This document shows, in pieces, positions 31,297 to 38,140 of a stretch of DNA of 47,978 nucleotides (position 1 is its first letter; each line of letters starts with the position of its first letter). The position numbers and the translations under genes were made by a program. Below the pieces are notes generated by a model. That model was not told the DNA's origin, made no database searches, and saw only the letters and a program-made list of their open reading frames with translations. This DNA comes from a virus, in IMG/VR virus record IMGVR_UViG_3300022602_003915, positions 1-47,978 of that record. One strand, given 5' to 3'.

Positions 31297-31671
31297 TTAT
31301 TGTTGTGGAGGCATTGTTAGGGTCGGACTGTAGTTATTCACCGGGGGTATCCACTCTACATGACATTGCTGTTCATTAATTAGGCGTCCCCACTGATCAA
31401 CATAGGTCCACGGATTACATACAACTGTTCGTATATATCCTGAATAGGGCCCATATGGCTGAGCATTAACATCAATCTCGTGCATAACCACTCCACCGAT
31501 TACTACGCCGGCTAAAATTGGAAATCCTCCCCACCATCCACCGACTCCTCCTCGATACCAGCCATGATGGCCGCCCCAAAAATGCTCACGATGGAAAAAA
31601 TCGGCATTTGCTGTTGTAGCTGTAAACAATGTTGCAGTTAGCATTATACTTAAAATAATTTTTTTGAACAT
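31297..31671 (-). CDS. small secreted glycine/histidine/tryptophan-rich protein
   Basis: 124 residues from the ATG at 31671, chosen because GAGGTGAT lies just before it. A signal peptide (IILSIMLTATLFTATTANA) is followed by DFFHREHFWGGHHGWYRGG, then a hydrophobic glycine-rich stretch (GVVIGGVVM) and a proline-rich end with two Cys (C-N-P-W, Q-C-H-V-E-W). It may sit in the periplasm or outer membrane and bind metal through its His-rich start. No family recognised. It has its own terminator and lies after the tmRNA gene. Confidence 0.6.
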   Translation of the reverse strand: MFKKIILSIMLTATLFTATTANADFFHREHFWGGHHGWYRGGVGGWWGGFPILAGVVIGGVVMHEIDVNAQPYGPYSGYIRTVVCNPWTYVDQWGRLINEQQCHVEWIPPVNNYSPTLTMPPQQ

Positions 31672-31705
31672 GCCTATCACCTCGAATACTTAGACAATTT
31701 TAAAA

Positions 31706-31736
31706 TTAAAAAGTTTGGCATCCGAAGATGCCAAAC
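31706..31736 (-). terminator. tmRNA terminator
   Basis: GTTTGGCATC and GATGCCAAAC form a perfect 10-bp stem capped by TTCG, followed by TTTTT on the minus strand, about 50 bases after the tag stop codon. Confidence 0.9.
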
Positions 31737-31740
31737 GGTT

Positions 31741-32035
31741 GCTTATTTGACAAGGTGTGTCCTACCTCGGCTTAGCTAGTTTCTTAGGCTGCTACGCTGT
31801 AAACGCTGTCATTAGCATTTATATGTTTTGCGCTGATTAAGTCAGTCGCCTCACTGGTAGCCCTTAGGTTATTATTTGCTCCGTCGAAACTGGTCATCCC
31901 CATATGGGCGAGAGAAATCTCTACATTTAAAACTGGAGATTACAAGTTTCCAGTTCCCGTAAATTGGTGGAGATGGCGGGAATCGCACCCGCGTCCGAAA
32001 CACCTTTAGCTAAAAGTTTACTACCATTATCAAAC
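31741..32035 (-). ncRNA. ssrA: circularly permuted (two-piece) tmRNA
   Basis: On the minus strand the acceptor half comes first: GGACGCGGGTGCGATTCCCG ending CATCTCCACCA at 31965. Then a spacer of 63 bases (31902-31964), then the 5' half beginning GGGGATGACCAGTTTCGACG at 31901. GGGGATG pairs with CATCTCC as a 7-bp acceptor stem with a G3-U70 pair, the alanine identity element. The tag (31784-31816) reads ANDSVYSVAA then TAA, aligning with ANDENYALAA of E. coli; the resume GCT has A at -4 as required. A perfect terminator follows. Outer limits are approximate. tmRNA rescues stalled ribosomes and marks the products for ClpXP. The T loop reads TGC where TTC is usual. Confidence 0.93.
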
Positions 32036-32113
32036 TTACTTGTAATTCTTCAAAACTCGAACAGCAAATGCTGCCACAGCTATTACAATAATACCCGGTA
32101 AAATAAATGTCAT
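32036..32113 (-). CDS. 25-residue membrane peptide upstream of the tmRNA
   Basis: MTFILPGIIVIAVAAFAVRVLKNYK, broken here as MTFILPGIIVIAVAA then FAVRVLKNYK: one transmembrane helix with a positive end. GGGAGAA lies upstream of the ATG. Its stop is at the 5' side of the tmRNA acceptor half, so it shares the transcript. It could be a real small membrane protein or a leader peptide; confidence is limited by its length. Confidence 0.45.
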   Translation of the reverse strand: MTFILPGIIVIAVAAFAVRVLKNYK

Positions 32114-32139
32114 TTTTCTTTCTCCCTGTGTTAAACTTA

Positions 32140-32173
32140 TATTTATAATATAGGTGATATATCAGTTTGTCAA
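32140..32173 (-). promoter_or_regulatory. tmRNA promoters: sigma70-like plus exact late octamer
   Basis: TTGACA (32168-32173), 17-bp spacer, TATTAT (32145-32150), overlapping an exact TATAAATA at 32140-32147. Both would drive the 25-residue peptide and tmRNA. Confidence 0.65.
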
Positions 32174-33789
32174 TGACTAGTTTGACCGCTTGTAGTGCTA
32201 ATCATTAGACTGGATACATTTACTGGTTCGAAATTAGCTAAAGTTAGACTACTTAGACATTGTAAATCTGTATCATTCCACCGAGCATCTGCTGTACCGA
32301 TTATAGCACCTGTGTTGCCATTATCAGCAGCAATAATACCGTAATTACGAAACGCTGTGATAATGATTGCAGATTGTGGGTTTGTGGCGGCACAACTTGG
32401 TGTAGGTACTGATGCTTTCAAACGATAAATTTCACCAGAAGGATTACTCATAGTACAACTAACTGGGGGGCTAGATTGTGACAGCAAACTTCCCACAGGA
32501 ATTGTGCTTCCACTGCTAGCAGTACAACTGCCCACCCCAGCAGTTTGAGTTGCTGGCCAAACCCAATAATTTAAAAGATGATTTAGAGTAAATCTAATTG
32601 GATGCTTAATTGTACCATTAGGAGCAGAGGGTGTACCTGTTCCAATAACTTCATCTGCATTAACCAATAATGGTGCAACTGGTAATCCAGCAGCATCGCT
32701 AGTACCATTGCCTTGTGGAGTTAACGCATCTGTTGTAACATTTGGCCAAAGAGCATTGCTAGAATCTGTCCAAGGACCATTTTGATAAATTCCCTGATAC
32801 ATTTCGTAAAGTGCGGGCGGCGTACTAGTACCAGCTTGCTGATAAATCAATACATGGCGATCATTTGTAGAACGATTTGTTCCTTCAACTGGAGCATTAG
32901 CAGGAATTGGTCCTGATGTGAAATAGCTTTGATATAGTGTTGTGCTAACTGTTACGAGCGGTTGTGTGGCAGGAACTTGTAATGCTGGTATTCCATTTGG
33001 GAAATTAGCATATTGTGTACCAAAATATGCTTTAATAGTAGAAGATTGATACCCACTATAAATTGGTGCAGCAGGACTAGTATCTACGGGTAAATTTGTA
33101 GTCGCAGCATCTACCCTATGATGGAATATTGAATCAGATGGGAAAATTGTTGTCAAGAAAGAATTACTACCGGTCACGGCAAATGTAATTGCTCGACTTG
33201 CGGTATTCTTAGCAGAGTCAGTTACTACTAGTAATGGAGTATATGTTCCTTGTCCACCTACCTGTGAACTGGTAATAGCCCCAGTAGAAGAATTTAAATT
33301 CAATCCTTCTGGTAGTGGTGGATAACTGGTATTGCTGCTAACAGAAAATGTATAAGGTGGTGTCCCGCCAGTAGCTACAAGTGTACACCCTACATAAGCT
33401 GTGCCCTGTGTTGCAGCAGGACAATTGGTTGTTGTCATTGCTAGTGTGCCACCGCCTGATCCACCACCAGAACTTGTTACAGTAACTAATGCAGTTGCTT
33501 TAACTGACTGTGCCCCATTACTGGCTGTTAAAGTATAAGTTGTTGTTGCTGTTGGGGTTACAATTAACAAACCGCTGGCGGAAGTTGTTGAATATGTGCC
33601 AGGGGTAATAGTTACTTTGGTAGCCCCAGTAGTAACAAAACTTAATTTAGATGTAGAACCAGAAGCAATAGATGTAGGGCTCGCTGTAAAAGATGTAATT
33701 TTTACAGTGGGTGTTGTTTTTGCATCAATCGCTGAATATACTACTAATGAAATACAAAATAAAATAGAAACTAATATTTTTTTAATCAT
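32170..33789 (-). CDS. large secreted Ig-like domain protein
   Basis: 539 residues. Signal peptide of about 22 residues, then two beta-sandwich regions: about 28-105 (ITSFTASPTSIASGS, TTTYTLTASNGAQ), a Gly/Ser linker, and a cadherin/He-PIG-like repeat (about 115-205: GTPPYTFSVS, LPEGLNLNSSTGAI). The last 300 residues form a separate domain with DARWNDTDLQCLSSLTLANFE near the end and RNYGIIAADNG, a pattern I recall from secreted proteins of soil and freshwater bacteria. It looks like a bacterial extracellular protein carried by the phage; binding or enzyme activity is unknown. The tmRNA promoter overlaps its stop. Confidence 0.7.
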   Translation of the reverse strand: MIKKILVSILFCISLVVYSAIDAKTTPTVKITSFTASPTSIASGSTSKLSFVTTGATKVTITPGTYSTTSASGLLIVTPTATTTYTLTASNGAQSVKATALVTVTSSGGGSGGGTLAMTTTNCPAATQGTAYVGCTLVATGGTPPYTFSVSSNTSYPPLPEGLNLNSSTGAITSSQVGGQGTYTPLLVVTDSAKNTASRAITFAVTGSNSFLTTIFPSDSIFHHRVDAATTNLPVDTSPAAPIYSGYQSSTIKAYFGTQYANFPNGIPALQVPATQPLVTVSTTLYQSYFTSGPIPANAPVEGTNRSTNDRHVLIYQQAGTSTPPALYEMYQGIYQNGPWTDSSNALWPNVTTDALTPQGNGTSDAAGLPVAPLLVNADEVIGTGTPSAPNGTIKHPIRFTLNHLLNYWVWPATQTAGVGSCTASSGSTIPVGSLLSQSSPPVSCTMSNPSGEIYRLKASVPTPSCAATNPQSAIIITAFRNYGIIAADNGNTGAIIGTADARWNDTDLQCLSSLTLANFEPVNVSSLMISTTSGQTSH

Positions 33790-33848
33790 GTCAAACTCCT
33801 TTGTTGTTATTCCGATCTCAAGAATATCGAAAAAATCGAGAATATAAA

Positions 33849-34016
33849 TTAATTCTTACGATTTTCTTTTCTTTCGATATTGTAACAAGGTTCTCCACAA
33901 TGCGTGCAGAATAATTTTTTTGGATACCAATCATCCATGCTGGCAATGCTCCACCAGCCATGACATTTGCTGCAAGTAAAATGCCAAATAGTTTCCTTAT
34001 CTACTCGGATTTCCAT
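33849..34016 (-). CDS. small zinc-ribbon protein
   Basis: 55 residues: MEIRVDKETIWHFTCSKC, HGWWSIASMDDWYPKKLFCTHCGEP (split). Two C-x-x-C pairs (C15/C18 and C37/C40) make a zinc ribbon around W-W-S-I-A. I recall the same pattern in cyanophages as a conserved small protein of unknown role. AAGGAA precedes the ATG and a late-like octamer AATAAATA lies at 34036-34043. Confidence 0.7.
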   Translation of the reverse strand: MEIRVDKETIWHFTCSKCHGWWSIASMDDWYPKKLFCTHCGEPCYNIERKENRKN

Positions 34017-34035
34017 AGCAAGATTCCTTTTATTT

Positions 34036-34043
34036 TATTTATT
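34036..34043 (-). promoter_or_regulatory. late-promoter-like octamer (AATAAATA)
   Basis: One mismatch to TATAAATA, 19 bases before the zinc-ribbon start, overlapping the end of the tail-spike gene. Confidence 0.4.
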
Positions 34044-35061
34044 AATATAAAGCTAGTTGATAATTTTTGGTTACATCGTTGTATAATGTTAACACTTTAG
34101 AAGCATCTGATGCAGGTCTGCAACCAGTCGATCCGGTTCCATTATATTTTCTGTATATATTGTTTCCTACAAAACTGACATGTACCCAATTTTGTATATA
34201 ACTTCCAGCATCTCTATATTCCAGTAGTAATTGATCATATGGTAAATTATCTCGAATCCATTGAGCTCGTTGATAAGTTAAAGTTCTATCCCTAACTTCG
34301 AAGATAATATCGCAGGCTTGTCCATTACCGTGTTGTCCTTGAGTTTCTCCTTCTCTAAAACTGTTAGTAATTCTAAAATCTGGGTATTGTTTCAATAAAG
34401 GCTCTAAAACATTTTGGGCTAATAATGAAAGATTACAAACGATCTGATCAACCGAAAAGCCTTTATTGACCTGTAAATGATGATTAGGATATTGAATTGT
34501 AATTCCATCAATCCAAGTACGAAGCATATTATCCAAAGTAAATGTTTGACTGATTTTTAAATCCATAGGAAATGTAGACATGCTATGAATTTGCCCGCAG
34601 GCCTGAGATGTACCAGGTATTGCTTTTGCAGTTCCAGTACTCAAGGCTGTTGTGCTAGCATTAGTGGTTCTTTTGATAATTCCCGAGTCTAACTGCCCAG
34701 AATTTATTTTACTTTGTAAAAATTTAAGACCTGCTCCTGCTGTGGCCGGTGTTCCATCTTCAATGTCATCATTTTGAACTATAATGGCTGCTGCTGAATT
34801 ATTATCATCGGCAAACACATTTACAGATCCTGTTTGAATCGGAATTTTGGTTGTGTCGTCACCAGCACGGGCTATTGGTTTATTTTCTACAAATACAGTA
34901 GTATCTCCCTGCACGACAGTGCTGCCCGAAACGGTTACTGAGCCAGCATGAGCAGTTTTCTTTTTATTGGTTAGAACTGTATTAGCACCGCTGATTAAAT
35001 TTTTATCAGCACGATCTAACTCCACGCGAGCTACTGATCGATAAGTGGAGAATGTGGCCAT
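34042..35061 (-). CDS. PAAR-like tail spike with M15-type peptidoglycan peptidase
   Basis: 339 residues. The N-terminus (about 20-90) has PAAR-like beta hairpins: ISGANTVLTNKKKTAHAG, VVQGDTTVFVENKPIARAGDD. The C-terminal domain (about 165-335) resembles VanY/D-Ala-D-Ala peptidases: NSFREGETQGQHGNGQACD gives H244 and D251, and NWVHVSF gives H294, the three zinc ligands of M15. It would cap the tail tip and cut peptidoglycan cross-links during DNA injection. It is the last of a structural run that includes the glutaredoxin and nrd genes upstream. Confidence 0.75.
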   Translation of the reverse strand: MATFSTYRSVARVELDRADKNLISGANTVLTNKKKTAHAGSVTVSGSTVVQGDTTVFVENKPIARAGDDTTKIPIQTGSVNVFADDNNSAAAIIVQNDDIEDGTPATAGAGLKFLQSKINSGQLDSGIIKRTTNASTTALSTGTAKAIPGTSQACGQIHSMSTFPMDLKISQTFTLDNMLRTWIDGITIQYPNHHLQVNKGFSVDQIVCNLSLLAQNVLEPLLKQYPDFRITNSFREGETQGQHGNGQACDIIFEVRDRTLTYQRAQWIRDNLPYDQLLLEYRDAGSYIQNWVHVSFVGNNIYRKYNGTGSTGCRPASDASKVLTLYNDVTKNYQLALY

Positions 35062-35087
35062 ATTAGTCTATTCGGTATTTGGGAGAA

Positions 35088-35840
35088 TTAACCATTTATG
35101 GGTGGTGGAGGCTCTGGAGCCCAGCCTGGCGTTAATCCTATCCTAGCAGCAGAAATTTCTGCCTCTGTTGCCTTTACAGTTTCGGGTGCTTCAACTGCTT
35201 TTCTAGCCACTTTATTAATAGTAAAGTGTGACAATAGTCGTTTGATAAATCCTTCGACCTGGGTCACTAACCAACTATTAGCAATATAATTTTCTAATCT
35301 ACTAAACATTCCCGTTGATACTGCCTTTATTTGTGCAGATACTTCCGACGAGGTGTGTATTTCACTAGAATTTTTTACCGTTGATACTAGTGTTTCTTTA
35401 AATGACGGCTCAGGTTGTGGTTCAATATCATTTCTTTTTAATGCGGCGACGGATTCTCTCTGCTGGAAGTTATTGTGTTTAAGTTGATCAGCAACAGCAA
35501 TACTATGAGTACTTTCAAACTGATTAATAGCTAACCCCATTTGTTGCACACAACTAGAAAGTGATTCCATGGTCAGTTGTTGATCAGTCATCTTTCCCTG
35601 CATTACTGCTATGTTAACACTAATATGACTTAATTGTTGTACTATGCCTGCAAGTTGGTTAGCAGGAGATCCTGGAATGGCAAATGCTGCCGGCCCAAAC
35701 GCTAGTTCAAACGCTGCTAATTGTGCGGTTAGCCCAGCTGTGACAGCCGCAGTCAATGCCACCAATTCCGGAGTATTATCTGGGAATGTTATAACACCGT
35801 TGGTTGTACCCGATAACACGCTTACAACTGGAATACTCAT
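35088..35840 (-). CDS. putative virion structural protein
   Basis: 250 residues. N-terminal beta start (MSIPVVSVLSGTTNGVI), Ala-rich helices, a coiled region around QLSHISVNIAVMQGKMTDQQ, and a proline-rich end (EPPPPING). No enzyme motif. Its place between the PAAR/M15 spike and small structural genes suggests a tail or baseplate part. TAGGAG precedes the ATG; GGTAAATA upstream is a weak late-octamer match. Confidence 0.55.
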   Translation of the reverse strand: MSIPVVSVLSGTTNGVITFPDNTPELVALTAAVTAGLTAQLAAFELAFGPAAFAIPGSPANQLAGIVQQLSHISVNIAVMQGKMTDQQLTMESLSSCVQQMGLAINQFESTHSIAVADQLKHNNFQQRESVAALKRNDIEPQPEPSFKETLVSTVKNSSEIHTSSEVSAQIKAVSTGMFSRLENYIANSWLVTQVEGFIKRLLSHFTINKVARKAVEAPETVKATEAEISAARIGLTPGWAPEPPPPING

Positions 35841-35877
35841 ATTAAATCTCCTAACATATAATCTTATTTACCACCAG

Positions 35878-36171
35878 CTAATTTGCCAGAGCAATTCCTG
35901 TAGTAGTCTGTGTATAAAGATCTGCTGCATCTTTTACTGTGGCTAATGGTCCTACCAAAATTGCATGTTTGGCAAAGGCTATTGTTTCCGAGTCCGAAGT
36001 GAATATAAACGGAGCCAATGTTGCTCCTTTGGCAGTACTAACTAACGCACGGGGCCTATTAAGAACAAGAAACTTTTCATTGTCTTCTACTAATTTTCCT
36101 ACTATTTCTTCTCCGGCAGTAGTACGAATTGTTACAATTTCATCTACCGCTGCACCTTTATTAATTAACAT
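35878..36171 (-). CDS. Sm-like beta-barrel phage protein
   Basis: 97 residues. EIVTIRTTAGEEIVGKLVED, NEKFLVLNRPRAL resembles the LSm/Hfq-like strand order (strand, turn, strand with G-E-E-I, then L-x-L-x-x-P-R). The second half is Ala/Thr-rich with a helix. Such small proteins occur in cyanophage structural regions without a known role; RNA binding is possible but not shown. Its start overlaps the upstream stop by one base (TAATG). Confidence 0.55.
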   Translation of the reverse strand: MLINKGAAVDEIVTIRTTAGEEIVGKLVEDNEKFLVLNRPRALVSTAKGATLAPFIFTSDSETIAFAKHAILVGPLATVKDAADLYTQTTTGIALAN

Positions 36172-36713
36172 TATTTTTCCTCTTGTTTATCAGGTAATGA
36201 GCACAATGATTCTAATGTTTGGTAATGCTCGTAGGCCTTTTTCAAAGCCTCAAAATGTTCTAGTTTATCAGGATCTGGTATAAGTATAGCAAGACGTTTT
36301 TCAATAGCCGTCAATATATCCATAATACTACGGCCCTTAATTTTTATATCTCCTTCGAAATGTGCATCTCCAGATACTTTTAACGAAGGATTATTAGTAT
36401 AATTATTAAATGCATAATTACCTATATTACTCGATCCGGTAAATGAAGGGGGGATAAAAGGACCACTGGCTCCCTTAGCACCCGGATTAGTTATAGTAGT
36501 TGTCGGGCCCCCTGAAGGTCCGGTAAGTCCGTAAACATTCCCTCCGTTATGAACTGTCGATGTATAATAATTATTATTAAAACTAGATAGATCTATTTTT
36601 GTTATTAACTGTTCCCATTCTTCTTCAAATGTCTCTTTGGTAGAGTTTTCTTTAAAATCCTCAGGTTTGGTATTAACCAGTGCAGATTTTAATTTTTCTA
36701 AAATATCATCCAT
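36171..36713 (-). CDS. putative virion protein with conserved C-terminus
   Basis: 180 residues. The C-terminal part LKVSGDAHFEGDIKIKGRS, IMDILTAIEKRLAIL, PDPDKLEHFEALKKAYEHY is a pattern I recall as widely conserved in T4-like phages of marine and freshwater bacteria; the middle is a Gly/Asn/Pro-rich collagen-like stretch. It is likely a baseplate or tail-tip part. It overlaps the glutaredoxin gene by eight bases. Confidence 0.6.
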   Translation of the reverse strand: MDDILEKLKSALVNTKPEDFKENSTKETFEEEWEQLITKIDLSSFNNNYYTSTVHNGGNVYGLTGPSGGPTTTITNPGAKGASGPFIPPSFTGSSNIGNYAFNNYTNNPSLKVSGDAHFEGDIKIKGRSIMDILTAIEKRLAILIPDPDKLEHFEALKKAYEHYQTLESLCSLPDKQEEK

Positions 36714-36930
36714 TGAGGTGCTCCTTTAATTCTGTAAAGCCCCCGACTAATTTCCCATCGAGAAAAATTTGAGGTACTGTTCTAGCATTAGGAACTGCTT
36801 CTAATAGATCTTCTTTGGTATATCCATCTCCGATCTTTCTTTCTTCATATGCTATACCTTTATTGTTTAATAAGGTTTTGGCCTGTTCACAATAAGGGCA
36901 ATTGGGTTTACTCCAAACAATTGCCTGCAT
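36706..36930 (-). CDS. glutaredoxin
   Basis: 74 residues with the CPYC active site at residues 11-14, the TVPQIF cis-proline loop and GGFTELKEHL. It is a classic thin glutaredoxin like T4 NrdC and would reduce the phage ribonucleotide reductase. It lies between structural genes and nrdB, separated from nrdB by a 33-residue gene, so it is probably made with the nrd genes. Confidence 0.93.
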   Translation of the reverse strand: MQAIVWSKPNCPYCEQAKTLLNNKGIAYEERKIGDGYTKEDLLEAVPNARTVPQIFLDGKLVGGFTELKEHLNG

Positions 36931-36932
36931 TA

Positions 36933-37034
36933 TTACTTCCTCTTCTTAGCGCCGCGACGTGCCATTTCATTTAGGCTTTTGGCTCTAGGTGGTTTCTTAC
37001 CATTCAATCTCTGACTAATTTTTCTTGCACTCAT
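36933..37034 (-). CDS. very small basic protein
   Basis: 33 residues: MSARKISQRLNGKKPPRAK, SLNEMARRGAKKRK. Almost half are Lys or Arg. GGAGAA lies six bases upstream of the ATG, and it fits tightly between nrdB and the glutaredoxin gene. Likely a nucleic-acid-binding or charge-neutralising peptide; no family known. Confidence 0.55.
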   Translation of the reverse strand: MSARKISQRLNGKKPPRAKSLNEMARRGAKKRK

Positions 37035-37045
37035 TTGTCTTCTCC

Positions 37046-38140
37046 TTATAAATCCGGTAATTCTTCGTAACTAACTTTATCACTCATTACTCCAATTACA
37101 TAATTGGTAGATTCGTTTTCCTGCAATGCTGTTTGCTTTTTGTTAATATCTACATGACGATTAAACCATGGTATAGGGCTATTACGAGGATGGTCTTCTT
37201 GATACTTAATACCAATATCTTTAAGTCTAGTAAACGCTGTATAGTCCACAAAGTCTTTAAGAATTTGAGCATTTAACCCGATTACCACACCTTTACTAAA
37301 CAGATAATCTGCCCAGGCTTTTTCTTCCTGTATAACTTCCATATACATATTGTATATTTCCTCTCGACATTCTTCTATTAAATTAGCAAAATCGCCATCG
37401 TCTTTAACTACATTATTAATTATCCATGCAGTCCACTCGGCATGTAATAATTCGTCCTGTAAAATCAAACTAATGATATTACCATTTCCCATATAAATCT
37501 TATTTTCCACCATGGCTAAACTTGTAGCAAAGCTAACCATAAATCTAAATGCTTCAAGGGCATAGCTGGCATGTAATGCTAACCAAATAGCTCGTTTATG
37601 TGTTTTAACATCGACCTGTTCGCCCAATTCTTTACGACAGTTAAGAATATGTAAATCTTCATAATACCGACCAATATTGGCCGCCATTTCTATAATTTCT
37701 TTAGTTTCATGAATTTTGTTAAATTCATCTTTGGGAATTCCATAGACATTTCGAATAATATGGCTATAAGATTTGCTATGAATATTCGTTTCAAACATTG
37801 ACCACACAGACATCAACGCTTCTAATTCTGGTATACTCACTACCGGAGTAAAGATTTGTGCTGGGGCTCTTCCCTGGATAGAATCTAATGCAGTCTGTCT
37901 TAATAGATTACTAGTGAATATATGTTTGACTGCATCACTAGCGTCTTTGTGATCAATCTTATCTTTGGTTAGACTGATCTCCTCTGGAACCCAAAAATAT
38001 CCGCGCTGCAATTCTTCAAATTTAGCAATTTTAGGATGCCTAAACTCTTCAAAGCGTTGTACAGTTACAGCACCATCAAGAAACATTTTTCTTTTAAGAT
38101 AGTTGGTCTTGTTTTTTAAATCATATTGTCCTTTACTCAT
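37046..38140 (-). CDS. nrdB: ribonucleotide reductase class Ia small subunit
   Basis: 364 residues. Diiron ligands D86, E117, H121, E196, E230 and H233 and the radical Tyr125 can be placed by comparison with E. coli NrdB; the region ALDSIQGRAP and HIIRNVYG is conserved. Between the first Glu and His there are three residues (E-T-N-I-H) instead of the two in E. coli and T4 (E-T-I-H). It makes the tyrosyl radical used by NrdA. The start overlaps the nrdA stop by four bases. Confidence 0.96.
   Translation of the reverse strand: MSKGQYDLKNKTNYLKRKMFLDGAVTVQRFEEFRHPKIAKFEELQRGYFWVPEEISLTKDKIDHKDASDAVKHIFTSNLLRQTALDSIQGRAPAQIFTPVVSIPELEALMSVWSMFETNIHSKSYSHIIRNVYGIPKDEFNKIHETKEIIEMAANIGRYYEDLHILNCRKELGEQVDVKTHKRAIWLALHASYALEAFRFMVSFATSLAMVENKIYMGNGNIISLILQDELLHAEWTAWIINNVVKDDGDFANLIEECREEIYNMYMEVIQEEKAWADYLFSKGVVIGLNAQILKDFVDYTAFTRLKDIGIKYQEDHPRNSPIPWFNRHVDINKKQTALQENESTNYVIGVMSDKVSYEELPDL

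Noticed and set aside
34720-36170. Sm-like protein at 35878 as a phage Hfq
   Set aside because: Strand pattern is only weakly similar and the RNA-binding residues of Hfq (for example Y-K-H) are not visible.
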